Shown: positions 24,476 to 32,017, counted from the stretch's first letter. The stretch is DNA of 34,206 nt from Acidimicrobiia bacterium (GCA_025928935.1 JAICNB010000033.1:1-34206); one strand, 5' to 3'. The notes: a model not told the origin generated them from the sequence alone. Numbers and translations are program-made.

Positions 24476-24598
24476 ATGTTTTTGTGGGCGATCAGAACCC
24501 ATGAGCCCTGGACGATCGCCACGGTCCTGACCACCACGATCCTGTGCGCGGCACTGGTGGGGGCCTTGATATTCGTCGTTCAGCGGCGCAATCGTTAA
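24476..24598 (+). CDS. Putative 40-residue single-helix membrane protein
   Basis: A short ORF upstream of radA. It encodes MFLWAIRTHEPWT, one hydrophobic helix (about residues 13-34) and a basic end QRRNR. About four in five third codon positions are G or C, as in real genes here, and the charge pattern (basic C-terminus inside) is that of a small membrane protein. It has no Shine-Dalgarno, but TATTGT lies 8 bases upstream. Its stop is followed two bases later by the radA ribosome binding site, so it could couple to or lead the radA-disA operon. I recognise no family. Confidence 0.5.
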   Translation: MFLWAIRTHEPWTIATVLTTTILCAALVGALIFVVQRRNR

Positions 24599-24617
24599 CT
24601 GGAGAAGGTATTCGGAA

Positions 24618-25907
24618 TTGGCGTTCAGATGTGAGAGCTGTGGCCATCGCTCGGCCAAGTGGATGGGTTTCTGCCCTCAATGCGGGTCTTCCGAGCCCCT
24701 CGTCGAGATGGGGGGGAAACACGGGGCGTCGATCGTGGCGGCCGAGGTGGTGGGGCTGGGGTCGGCGGCTGAGTGGCCCGATCACCGCTCGGCCACCGGA
24801 TGGGGCGAGATCGACCGCGTGCTCGGGGGTGGGGTGGTAGCCGGATCCGTGTTGCTCCTCGGGGGCGAACCCGGCGTCGGGAAGTCGACTCTCCTGCTCC
24901 AGCTCGCCGGTGCCATGGCCAACCGCGGCTCCCCGGTGATCGTCGCCAGCGCCGAGGAGTCCGCCGATCAGGTGGCGATGCGGGCCGGCCGCCTCGGGAT
25001 CGGGCACGATGCGATCGGCCTGGTGACCGACGACGACGTCGATGCGATCGTCGCGCGAGCAGACCGGGATCGACCGGGTCTGCTGATCGTCGACTCGATC
25101 CAGACGGTAGGAGTGCCCGAGATCGCCGCCGCCCCGGGCGGGGTCGCCCAGGTTCGGGAGAGCGCGGCCAGGCTGGTCCGGCTGGCCAAGACGACCGGCG
25201 TGGCCGTGGTTCTCGTCGGACACGTGACCAAGGAGGGGGGGCTGGCCGGCCCGAAGATGCTGGAGCACATGGTGGATGTCGTCATGTATCTCGAGGGAGA
25301 TCCCGACCGGGGGTTCCGTGTCCTTCGCAGCATCAAGAACCGTTTCGGGGCCACCCACGTCTCGGGCATGTTCGACATGAGGAGCGAGGGTCTCGCCGAG
25401 GTCGACGATCCATCGAAGCTGTTCCTCGACGGCTGGGAGGCGGATGTCCCGGGCACCGTCATCTATCCAGCTGTGGAAGGGCGACGTTCGATCCTGGTCG
25501 AGATCCAGGCGCTCGTATCTCCCACCAGGCAAGCCCAGCCCCGCAGATCGATCAGGGGTCTCGATCCGACCCGGGTGAACCAGGTGCTGGCCGTGCTCGA
25601 TCGACACAGCTCCTTGCGTCTCCACGACATGGAGGTCTATGTGAACGTGGTCGGGGGCTGGCGCATAGACGAGCCCGGCTGTGACTTGCCGGTGGCCCTG
25701 GCCGTTGCCTCGTCCTACACGGATCGGCCGCTGGGCCGGATGGCGGCCTGGGGCGAGATCGGGCTGGCTGGCGAGATCCGCTCGATACCGATGGAGACCC
25801 GCCGCATCGAGGAGCTGGATCGGATGGGCCTCGAGCGCCGCATCGCCCCAATCGGAGGCAAGCAGCTGAGGCTTCGTGACGCGCTGGCGTCTGCCGGCAT
25901 CGAATGA
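24618..25907 (+). CDS. radA: DNA repair protein RadA
   Basis: A RecA-like ATPase that drives branch migration of recombination intermediates. The 429 residues follow the family order: zinc finger CESC/CPQC (Cys5, 8, 19, 22), Walker A GEPGVGKST (83-91), Walker B LLIVDSIQT, the RadA-specific KNRFG motif at about residue 240, and a C-terminal Lon-protease-like domain without proteolytic function (GGWRIDEPGCDLPVALAVASSY). The start is TTG at 24618 with GGAGAAGG (24601-24608) 9 bases upstream; it immediately gives AFRCESCG. The stop overlaps the disA start (ATGA). In characterised bacteria RadA binds DisA and lowers its cyclase activity. Confidence 0.96.
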   Translation: MAFRCESCGHRSAKWMGFCPQCGSSEPLVEMGGKHGASIVAAEVVGLGSAAEWPDHRSATGWGEIDRVLGGGVVAGSVLLLGGEPGVGKSTLLLQLAGAMANRGSPVIVASAEESADQVAMRAGRLGIGHDAIGLVTDDDVDAIVARADRDRPGLLIVDSIQTVGVPEIAAAPGGVAQVRESAARLVRLAKTTGVAVVLVGHVTKEGGLAGPKMLEHMVDVVMYLEGDPDRGFRVLRSIKNRFGATHVSGMFDMRSEGLAEVDDPSKLFLDGWEADVPGTVIYPAVEGRRSILVEIQALVSPTRQAQPRRSIRGLDPTRVNQVLAVLDRHSSLRLHDMEVYVNVVGGWRIDEPGCDLPVALAVASSYTDRPLGRMAAWGEIGLAGEIRSIPMETRRIEELDRMGLERRIAPIGGKQLRLRDALASAGIE

Positions 25908-27040
25908 CCCCGGCGAATCAAAAAATGACTGCGACTCCCCCTGATGGCCAGGGCGAGAATCAACTACCCTTGACGTCCGTGGGTGGACCGTCGATAACCG
26001 AGACGCTCGAACGTCTGGCACCTGGCACCCCGATGCGAAGGGCACTCGAGCGCATCATCCAACAGGGCAAGGGAGGTCTCGTCGTCCTGGGTGACGGGGC
26101 GGAGGTCAGCGAGGCATCCTCGGGTGGGTTCTCATTGCGATCTGCGGTGTTCAGCCCAGCCCGTCTCGCCGAGCTCTCCAAGATGGATGGGGGAATCGTT
26201 CTCGACGACTCCTGGTCGAACATCCTCGAGGCGGGTGTCCACTTCATCCCCAATGGCACGATCCCCACCGACGAGACCGGCGCCCGTCACCGCACCGCCG
26301 AGCGGATGGCGGTGCAGACCGGGAAACCGGTGGTGGCGGTCAGCGAGGGGCGCAAGGTGGCGACCCTGTTTTACGGGGGTCAGAAGATCGAGCTCGCCTC
26401 CCCGACGGAGGTGGCGGCCCATGTCAATCAGGAGCTGCAGAGCCTCGATCGCCTCCGCAGCCGGCTCGACGACGCCGAGCTCAAGCTGACCCGACTCGAG
26501 GCGGCGGGGCTGGCCACTTATCGGTCGGCTATCACCGTCCTCCAGCGTGCGGAGCTGTTGGAGCGGCTGGGCCGGGTGGTAGAGGCTCGCGCCCTCACCT
26601 TGGGGGAAGACGGGCGCATCGTCTACCTGCAGCTCAACGATCTGATGGCCGGGGTCGACTTCACCAAGAGAGCTGTCCTGAGGGACTACATCAAGCCACT
26701 CCGCAACAGCACGATCCGCCAGGCGATGGAAGACCTGAGCGGCATGACCTCCAACGACCTGGAAGACCCCAGCCGGGTGGGCAAGGAGATGGGGTTTCCC
26801 GATATCGACGACCCCGCCGATCCCCGTGGCTACCGCCTCCTCTCCCAGGTGGGTCGTCTCCCCGACCCGGTGAGGGACGACATCATCCGCCACTTCGGCA
26901 CTGCCTCCTCCCTTCTCGACGCCAGGGTCGACGAGTTGCTGTCGGTGGAAGGTGTGGGGGAGACCCGGGCCGGGCAGTTGCGCGCCTTCTTCGACCGTTT
27001 GCAGGACACGGCGGACGAGTGGGAGCCCGTCCTCGATTGA
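25904..27040 (+). CDS. disA: DNA integrity scanning diadenylate cyclase DisA
   Basis: Makes the second messenger c-di-AMP from two ATP and scans DNA for branched structures. In the 378-residue protein the N-terminal DAC domain carries DGA (64-66, GDGAE) and the RHRTAER motif (128-134), both needed for cyclase activity. A helical linker follows (about 170-290), and the C-terminal helix-hairpin-helix region (VDELLSVEGVGETRAGQLRAFF) binds DNA. The first about 25 residues are extra and unconserved; ATG at 25925 is an alternative start, but ATG at 25904 overlaps radA by four bases. No c-di-AMP phosphodiesterase is in the window. Confidence 0.96.
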   Translation: MTPANQKMTATPPDGQGENQLPLTSVGGPSITETLERLAPGTPMRRALERIIQQGKGGLVVLGDGAEVSEASSGGFSLRSAVFSPARLAELSKMDGGIVLDDSWSNILEAGVHFIPNGTIPTDETGARHRTAERMAVQTGKPVVAVSEGRKVATLFYGGQKIELASPTEVAAHVNQELQSLDRLRSRLDDAELKLTRLEAAGLATYRSAITVLQRAELLERLGRVVEARALTLGEDGRIVYLQLNDLMAGVDFTKRAVLRDYIKPLRNSTIRQAMEDLSGMTSNDLEDPSRVGKEMGFPDIDDPADPRGYRLLSQVGRLPDPVRDDIIRHFGTASSLLDARVDELLSVEGVGETRAGQLRAFFDRLQDTADEWEPVLD

Positions 27041-27053
27041 GGTTTGGCACCGG

Positions 27054-27059
27054 TAACAT
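27054..27059 (+). promoter_or_regulatory. Candidate -10 box for carD
   Basis: TAACAT, 12 bases before the ATG at 27072, in the 31-base gap after disA. There is no Shine-Dalgarno before the ATG and no clear -35. Confidence 0.3.
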
Positions 27060-27071
27060 CCGCCCCCGCAC

Positions 27072-27584
27072 ATGGCTGCAGCATCAACCAAATACGCGGT
27101 AGGGGACAAGGTGGTGCACCCTCAACACGGGGCCGCCACCATCCAGAAAAAGGTCAGACAGGAGTTCGGGGGCAAGAAACAGGACTATTTCGTCCTCGAT
27201 ATCGCCACCGAGCAGCTGACGGTCATGGTCCCGCTCGACAGGGTCGAGGACCTGATCCGTCCCGTCATCTCGAAAACCAAGTCCCGCGACGTGCTCAAGT
27301 CGCTCAAGGGCGAGCCCGAGGAGGCTGGGGCCAACTGGAGCCGCTGGTACAAGGTGCTCAACGAGAAGATGACCTCCGGTGACATCTTCCAGGTCGCCGA
27401 GGTTGTCCGTGACCTGTCTTTTGCCCAGCAGACGAAGGGGATCAGCCCGGCTCTGAAGCGGATGCTGTCCAAGGCCCGTCTCACCCTGAGCTCGGAGCTG
27501 GCCTTCAGCCTGGAGATCGACGAAGAAGAGGCGGTAAAGCGTCTCGACCGGGCCCTGCCCAAGGTCGACGCGGACGAGGAATGA
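27072..27584 (+). CDS. carD: CarD-family RNA polymerase-binding regulator
   Basis: A 170-residue CarD protein, which binds the RNA polymerase beta subunit and stabilises the open complex at ribosomal and other promoters in actinobacteria. The N-terminal Tudor-like domain is visible as YAVGDKVVHPQHGAATI followed by VMVPLDRVEDLIRPVIS. The helical C-terminal domain includes NWSRWYKVLNEKMTSGDIFQVAEVVRDL, ending in ALKRMLSKARLTLSSELAFSL; the tryptophan that wedges into the upstream DNA edge of the bubble is expected in the first of these. It starts at the ATG at 27072. The stop overlaps the ispF start (ATGA). It is close in length to mycobacterial CarD. Confidence 0.95.
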   Translation: MAAASTKYAVGDKVVHPQHGAATIQKKVRQEFGGKKQDYFVLDIATEQLTVMVPLDRVEDLIRPVISKTKSRDVLKSLKGEPEEAGANWSRWYKVLNEKMTSGDIFQVAEVVRDLSFAQQTKGISPALKRMLSKARLTLSSELAFSLEIDEEEAVKRLDRALPKVDADEE

Positions 27585-28060
27585 CCCGGGTCGGCTGGGG
27601 GTTCGACGCCCATCCCCTCGATGGTGAGCCACCGCTGATTCTGGGCGGGGTCGAGGTCTCGGACCGTATAGGGGTGAGCGCCACCTCGGACGGGGACGTC
27701 CTGGCCCACGCCGTGACCGATGCGGTGCTGGGGGCTTGCGCCCTCTCCGATATCGGGGAGCACTTTCCCTCCGACGATCCCTCGATGGCCGGCGCCGTTT
27801 CACTGGACCTGCTCGCCCGGGCCGCCGCCATGGCGGTCGGGGCCGGATGGCAGGTGACCCACCTCGATGCCACCGTGATCGCCGAGGACGTCCGGATCGC
27901 CCCACATCGCCCGTTGATGAGGGCCAATCTGGCCCGGGCTCTGGGGGTCGTGGTCGAACTGGTCTCTGTCAAGGCGACCACCACCGACGGTCTCGGGTTC
28001 ATCGGTCGTGGGGAGGGTCTGGCCGCAGTCGCCGTGGTCACGGTGACCGCCCTGCCGTAG
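27581..28060 (+). CDS. ispF: 2-C-methyl-D-erythritol 2,4-cyclodiphosphate synthase
   Basis: The fifth enzyme of the non-mevalonate (MEP) isoprenoid pathway, cyclising CDP-ME 2-phosphate to MEcPP. The 159-residue length and metal site agree: FDAHP supplies Asp9 and His11, and SDGDVLAHAVTDA supplies His43. DIGEHFPSDDP and the nucleotide-binding VKATTTDGLGFIGRGEGLAA are complete. It starts at the ATG at 27581, translationally coupled to carD. In many actinobacteria ispD lies between carD and ispF; here it does not, so IspD must be elsewhere. cysS follows after 10 bases. Confidence 0.97.
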   Translation: MTRVGWGFDAHPLDGEPPLILGGVEVSDRIGVSATSDGDVLAHAVTDAVLGACALSDIGEHFPSDDPSMAGAVSLDLLARAAAMAVGAGWQVTHLDATVIAEDVRIAPHRPLMRANLARALGVVVELVSVKATTTDGLGFIGRGEGLAAVAVVTVTALP

Positions 28061-28063
28061 GAT
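28035..28063 (+). promoter_or_regulatory. Candidate internal promoter for cysS
   Basis: TGGTCA (28035-28040) and TAGGAT (28058-28063) with a 17-base spacer, inside the end of ispF. The start point would fall at or just before the cysS ATG at 28071, which has no Shine-Dalgarno. Confidence 0.4.
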
Positions 28064-28070
28064 CTCGCCG

Positions 28071-29462
28071 ATGGTCCGCCTCAACAGCACGATCCATCGC
28101 GCCGTTGTCCCCTTCGAGCCGCGGGATGAGGGCAGGGTGGGGATCTACGTGTGCGGGCCCACCGTGCAGAGCGAGCCACATGTCGGCCACGGCCGCTCCG
28201 CCGTTGCCTTCGATGTGATCCGCCGATACCTGGCCTGGAGGGGGTATGAGGTCACGTACGTCCGCAACGTGACCGATATCGAGGACAAGATCATCGCCGC
28301 GGCCGAAGAGAGCGGTGAGAGCGTCGAGTTGCTGGCAGTCCGGATGGCAGAGCGGTTTGCGGCCGGATACGACGCGTTGGGCGTGCTCGGGCCTGACATC
28401 GAACCGAAGGCCACCGAGCACATCCCCGAGATAATCGAGCTGATCGAGAGACTGGCCGAACGCGGTCTCGCTTATGCGGCCGGGGGTGACGTCTATTTCT
28501 CGGTACGGGCGGACGAGCAGTACGGGCGTCTCTCCGGCCGCAAACCGGACGAGCTGCGCGCCGGGTACCGGATCGAGGTCGGCGAGGCGAAGCACGACCC
28601 CCTCGATTTCGCTCTGTGGAAGGGGGCCAAGCCCGGTGAGCCCTGGTGGGACTCGCCGTGGGGCCCGGGGCGGCCCGGATGGCACATCGAGTGCTCGGCC
28701 ATGGCCACCAAGTATCTGGGCGACGGTTTCGACATCCACGGCGGAGGCACCGACCTGATCTTCCCCCACCACGAGAACGAGATCGCCCAGAGCGAGGGGG
28801 CGACCGGCGGCACGTTCGCCCGCTACTGGCTCCACAACGGGATGGTGAACCTCGGAGGGGAGAAGATGGCCAAGTCGACAGGCATCGTGGTCGACCTGGC
28901 CTCGATCGCCGAGAAACACGGGGGGCGCGCCCTTCGTCTCCTCTTCCTCCGCGCCCACTACCGATCTCCGATCGAGTACTCCGACGAGCTCCTCGCCGAG
29001 GCCGAAGACGCCCTCGACCGTCTCCAACGCTTCCGTGACCGGGCCACGCCCGGAGCTCCCGACCCTGGGGCGCTGGACAGGTTCCGCGAGGTGATGGATG
29101 AGGACTTCGCCACCCCGGAGGCGGTGTCGTTGCTGTTCGACCTGGTCCGAGACGGCAATCGCGCCCTCGACGAGGGTAAGGACGCCTCGGCTGTAGCCGG
29201 GGCCGTGGAGGAGATCGTGGGGGTGTTCGGGCTCGATGACGCGGCGTTGCCGGCCGAGACGACGCTCGATCTGGGCGATCTTCCTGCCCGATTCGGCCTC
29301 GACGGTGCGGGGCCCGAGGCGATCGACCAGCTGGTCGAGCTCAGGGCCAGGGCCCGTGAGGAGCGAAGGTTCGAGGATGCCGACGCCATTCGCCTCGGGC
29401 TGGAGGATGCAGGAATCGTCCTCGAGGATGGCCCCGATGGCACCCGCTGGCTACGGAAATAG
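28071..29462 (+). CDS. cysS: Cysteinyl-tRNA synthetase
   Basis: Charges tRNA-Cys with cysteine; class I, zinc-dependent. The 463-residue protein has zinc ligands in YVCGPTV (Cys28), HIECSAMA (Cys208) and PHHENEIAQSE, the HIGH motif as HVGH (37-40), and the signature loop as KMAKS (265-269), where the usual KMSKS has an alanine. A DALR-like helical anticodon region ends with FEDADAIRLGLEDAGIVLEDGPDGTRW. It starts at the ATG at 28071. The 3' end overlaps the start of rlmB by about 26 bases. MshC, the mycothiol-related paralogue, is less likely because the full CysS C-terminus is present. Confidence 0.96.
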   Translation: MVRLNSTIHRAVVPFEPRDEGRVGIYVCGPTVQSEPHVGHGRSAVAFDVIRRYLAWRGYEVTYVRNVTDIEDKIIAAAEESGESVELLAVRMAERFAAGYDALGVLGPDIEPKATEHIPEIIELIERLAERGLAYAAGGDVYFSVRADEQYGRLSGRKPDELRAGYRIEVGEAKHDPLDFALWKGAKPGEPWWDSPWGPGRPGWHIECSAMATKYLGDGFDIHGGGTDLIFPHHENEIAQSEGATGGTFARYWLHNGMVNLGGEKMAKSTGIVVDLASIAEKHGGRALRLLFLRAHYRSPIEYSDELLAEAEDALDRLQRFRDRATPGAPDPGALDRFREVMDEDFATPEAVSLLFDLVRDGNRALDEGKDASAVAGAVEEIVGVFGLDDAALPAETTLDLGDLPARFGLDGAGPEAIDQLVELRARAREERRFEDADAIRLGLEDAGIVLEDGPDGTRWLRK

Positions 29463-30174
29463 GGTCGAGGGCCTGCACCCGGTGGCCGCCGCCGCCGCGG
29501 CGGGCCGGGTTCGCCGCCTATTGGTCGAGGAGCGGCGTCGGGACAGGTCTGAGATAGCATCCATCGTCGAGGTCGTCGGACCGGATCGGGTCCGAATCGT
29601 GCCAGATCTGCGGGCGATGGCCGAGACCGAGGCCCCCCAGGGTGTGATCGCCGAATGCGAGCCGATCATGCCCGCCAATCTCGACGACCTGGCCGGGCCC
29701 GATGCGGCGCTGATCGTGCTCGACCATGTCGAAGATCCCCACAACGTCGGAGCGATCGCTCGCAGCGCTCTTGCTGCGGGGGTGACCGGGATGGTGGTCT
29801 CATCGAGACGGGCGGCTCCCTTGTCCCCGACGGCGTTCAAGTCGGCAGCGGGGGCCTTGGAGACCCTTTCGGTGGCGATGGTGGGCTCGATCCCCGAGGC
29901 TCTGAGCCGGCTCAAGGGCCGCGGGGTCTGGATTCTCGGTCTCCAGGCGGGCGCGGGGCACTCTCTGTTCGGGTTGGCCCTGCTCACAGAGCCGGTGGCG
30001 GTGGTCGTGGGCGCGGAGGGCTCGGGTCTCAGCTCTCTCGTCGAGAAGAGATGCGACGTGCTGGCCTCCATCCCGATGGCGTCGGAGGCCGAAAGTCTCA
30101 ACGCCTCGGTGGCAGCTGCGCTGGCCTGCTTCGAGGTGATGCGGGTGAGGAGCGATGCTTCGGGCTCTCCCTAG
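29437..30174 (+). CDS. rlmB: 23S rRNA 2'-O-ribose methyltransferase, TrmH/RlmB family
   Basis: A SPOUT-class RNA methyltransferase of 245 residues, most likely the G2251 enzyme RlmB because of its N-terminal substrate-binding domain and position after cysS. Motifs of the knotted SAM domain: DPHNVGAIARSA (motif 1), VGAEGSGLS (191-199, motif 2) and SLNASVAAALA (220-230, motif 3). The N-terminus starts with GNRVEGLHPV, typical of the family. ATG at 29437 is preferred (CGAGGA 8-9 bases upstream); ATG at 29428 is possible. It overlaps the cysS end. The tRNA-Thr gene starts 12 bases after its stop. Confidence 0.9.
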   Translation: MAPAGYGNRVEGLHPVAAAAAAGRVRRLLVEERRRDRSEIASIVEVVGPDRVRIVPDLRAMAETEAPQGVIAECEPIMPANLDDLAGPDAALIVLDHVEDPHNVGAIARSALAAGVTGMVVSSRRAAPLSPTAFKSAAGALETLSVAMVGSIPEALSRLKGRGVWILGLQAGAGHSLFGLALLTEPVAVVVGAEGSGLSSLVEKRCDVLASIPMASEAESLNASVAAALACFEVMRVRSDASGSP

Positions 30175-30177
30175 AAT
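30172..30177 (+). promoter_or_regulatory. Candidate -10 box for tRNA-Thr
   Basis: TAGAAT (5 of 6 to consensus) overlaps the rlmB stop codon and ends 9 bases before the tRNA. A -35 is not obvious. Confidence 0.45.
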
Positions 30178-30186
30178 CCGATGCAC

Positions 30187-30262
30187 GCCGGGTTAGCTCA
30201 GTCGGTAGAGCAGCTGTCTTGTAAACAGCAGGTCATCGGTTCGATTCCGGTACCCGGCTCCA
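30187..30262 (+). tRNA. tRNA-Thr (anticodon TGT)
   Basis: A 76-base tRNA with a complete cloverleaf. Acceptor stem GCCGGGT (30187-30193) pairs with ACCCGGC (30252-30258). D arm GCTC/GAGC. Anticodon stem GCTGT/ACAGC holds the loop CTTGTAA with anticodon TGT at 30220-30222. The T arm contains GGTTCGATTCC. The discriminator base is T (30259) and the CCA end is encoded (30260-30262). It decodes ACA and probably other ACN threonine codons. Confidence 0.97.
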
Positions 30263-30326
30263 GGGATGATCCCGGCGGCGAGGACGTCTGACCACCCAAA
30301 TCCTCGGGTAAACAGGGGTCCAGAAA

Positions 30327-30332
30327 TACGCT
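30327..30332 (+). promoter_or_regulatory. Candidate -10 box for the DUF3263-LytR_C operon
   Basis: TACGCT, 7 bases before the ATG at 30340, no Shine-Dalgarno; leaderless-type. Confidence 0.35.
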
Positions 30333-30339
30333 CATCGCC

Positions 30340-30567
30340 ATGTTGAGCGCAGAGGATCGTTCCATCCTCGAATTCGAGAGCCGCTGGTGGCACGAGATCG
30401 GTCCCAAGGACCAGGCCATCGAGCATCGACTCGGCCTGACCACGGCCATCTACTACGAGCGACTGATCGGGATTGTCTCCACTCCCGAAGCGAGACGTCT
30501 CGACCCGCTCACCGTGGCCCGGGTCAGGGCCCTGATCGAGCCACGCGACGAGGAGGCAGCCTCGTGA
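30340..30567 (+). CDS. DUF3263 family protein
   Basis: A 75-residue soluble protein. LSAEDRSILEFESRWW, then LGLTTAIYYERLIGIV and the VARVRAL region match the actinobacterial DUF3263 family. The middle segment looks like a helix-turn-helix (GLTTAIYYERL), so DNA binding is possible but unproven. In Mycobacterium tuberculosis the homologous gene, Rv0430, sits next to virR (Rv0431), and the same pairing is seen here. Its stop overlaps the next start (GTGA). Confidence 0.88.
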   Translation: MLSAEDRSILEFESRWWHEIGPKDQAIEHRLGLTTAIYYERLIGIVSTPEARRLDPLTVARVRALIEPRDEEAAS

Positions 30568-31124
30568 ACAAAGGCCGTCACGCCGCCGAGACCTCGAATT
30601 CCTTCTATCGCGACCTCACCATGATGTTGTTGGGGATCGTGCTTGTCGGGGGTGCGGTGTTCCTCCTCCTCTACCTGATCGCCGGTAACCCTGACGCCGA
30701 GGCGGGCGCGAGCACGACGGGGTCGACCACCAGCAGCGTGGCTGACACCAGTGAGCCCACCGTCACCACCAGCACCACCCCCGCCACGACCACCCCTGCC
30801 ACCACCGCTGCCCCGGCCACGACTGCGGTGCCGGTTCGCCCACCCCAGGAGATCCGTGTCATCGTGCTCAACTCGATCGGGTTGGCCGGTGCCGCCGGGC
30901 GGAAGACGCAGGAACTGGCCGACGCCGGCTACCAGACCCAGCAGGCGGACGACATCGAACCGCAACAAGATCAGTCCCGGGTGTGGTATCACGAAGGCTT
31001 CGCAGCCGAGGCCAACGCGCTCCTCCCGTTCCTGCCCGGGGCGATCGTCGAGCCGATCCCCGACCCCGAGTTACAGACAGGGACCGACGTGATCCTGGTC
31101 CTGGGCGCCGGATACACCGAATGA
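30564..31124 (+). CDS. LytR C-terminal domain membrane protein, VirR-like
   Basis: A 186-residue protein with a short cytoplasmic N-terminus, one membrane helix (about 20-40), a Thr/Ala-rich spacer (50-92) with many TT and AT pairs, and a LytR_C domain (about 97-186) beginning IRVIVLNSIG and ending VILVLGAGY. Its M. tuberculosis counterpart in the same gene pair, VirR (Rv0431), affects vesicle release and cell-wall linkage and works with LCP-family ligases. A similar role on the outer face of the membrane is inference. It starts with GTG at 30564, coupled to the DUF3263 gene, and its stop overlaps the next start (ATGA). No LCP ligase is seen in this window. Confidence 0.85.
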   Translation: MNKGRHAAETSNSFYRDLTMMLLGIVLVGGAVFLLLYLIAGNPDAEAGASTTGSTTSSVADTSEPTVTTSTTPATTTPATTAAPATTAVPVRPPQEIRVIVLNSIGLAGAAGRKTQELADAGYQTQQADDIEPQQDQSRVWYHEGFAAEANALLPFLPGAIVEPIPDPELQTGTDVILVLGAGYTE

Positions 31125-31981
31125 CTAACCGCGCCGCGGGGCCACGCCGCGGCGTGCCCAGGGCCTGGATCCTGCCGGTTCTCGCTCTCCTTCTGATCCT
31201 CATCGCCATCTCTATTGGCTTGCTGAGCCGCTCCGTGTTGGTGGACCTCCTGTCCTGGTGGCCGGCATGGCTGCTGCTGATCGGCCTCGCCTTGCTCTCC
31301 AGGGGGCGACGCTGGGGAAGGGTGCGACTCTCCGCCCTCGTCGCCATCATCTCGGTCATGGCCCTGGCAGCATTTCTCACAGGTCATGTCCGCGCCTGGA
31401 CGATCATGCCGTCTGCGTCGGTCGGGCTCAACGGGCCACAGGCGGGGTCGGTCATCACCGCGGCCCTGTCGGCCCGGATCGATGGCGCGCTGGACGTCGG
31501 ATCCGGCCAGTCCGGGTTTCTCTACGCCGTCGAGCCGATTCGCAGCGGGGGGAACGTCGGCCCACCGATGGCCGTCGAGCAGCTACAAGGGCCCAACATC
31601 TCGGTAGCCCTCGAGCCCTCGCCCGACCCCGGCCTGTACACCTTCGCGGGCTGGTCTCTCGATCTCGATGAGGCGCCAACCTGGAGCTTGTCCCTGGCCG
31701 GCGAGGTCGACGCAGACCTGACCCGTGTCAGGCTCTCCTCATTGCAGATCGACGGGGGAGGATCGGTCTCGCTGGGAGTGGCGACCGTAAACGCGGTGGT
31801 CACGGTGTCGGGCACGTTCGAGATCGCGCTGCCCGCGAGCGCTCCGGCTCGGGTCGTCGGCGATGCCATCGTGCCATCGGGCTGGACGACGAGTGACGAT
31901 GGGTTTCAGAGCCCCACACCTGGTGAGGGGTGGGTCATCTCGGTGGGCGAGGGTTCTTCCCTCACGGTCAGCGGGGGTTAG
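31121..31981 (+). CDS. LiaF-like membrane protein with toastrack-type beta domain
   Basis: A 286-residue protein. Three hydrophobic segments (about 15-33, 38-58 and 63-83) include LSWWPAWLLLIGLALL, the pattern of the LiaI/LiaF transmembrane domain. The rest is a beta-rich, Gly/Ser/Val-rich extracellular or cytoplasmic domain with repeated short strands (LTRVRLSSLQIDGGGSVSLG, VNAVVTVSGTFEIALP), like the DUF4097/toastrack solenoid. LiaF-type proteins modulate envelope-stress sensors. Start ATG at 31121 overlaps the LytR_C stop, so it is the third gene of the operon. The C-terminus ends in a short Ser/Gly tail. Topology and role are inferred. Confidence 0.7.
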   Translation: MTNRAAGPRRGVPRAWILPVLALLLILIAISIGLLSRSVLVDLLSWWPAWLLLIGLALLSRGRRWGRVRLSALVAIISVMALAAFLTGHVRAWTIMPSASVGLNGPQAGSVITAALSARIDGALDVGSGQSGFLYAVEPIRSGGNVGPPMAVEQLQGPNISVALEPSPDPGLYTFAGWSLDLDEAPTWSLSLAGEVDADLTRVRLSSLQIDGGGSVSLGVATVNAVVTVSGTFEIALPASAPARVVGDAIVPSGWTTSDDGFQSPTPGEGWVISVGEGSSLTVSGG

Positions 31982-32003
31982 CGACCCTCCATAGACCACT
32001 AGT

Positions 32004-32009
32004 TACACT
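32004..32009 (+). promoter_or_regulatory. Candidate -10 box for the AI-2E family gene
   Basis: TACACT, 8 bases before the GTG at 32018, no Shine-Dalgarno; leaderless-type. Confidence 0.35.
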
Positions 32010-32017
32010 CCCAAACC

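Noticed and set aside
30263..30339. Terminator after tRNA-Thr (CGAGGA/TCCTCG arms)
   Set aside because: The arms are 6 bases with a long loop and no T-run, so it is not convincing.
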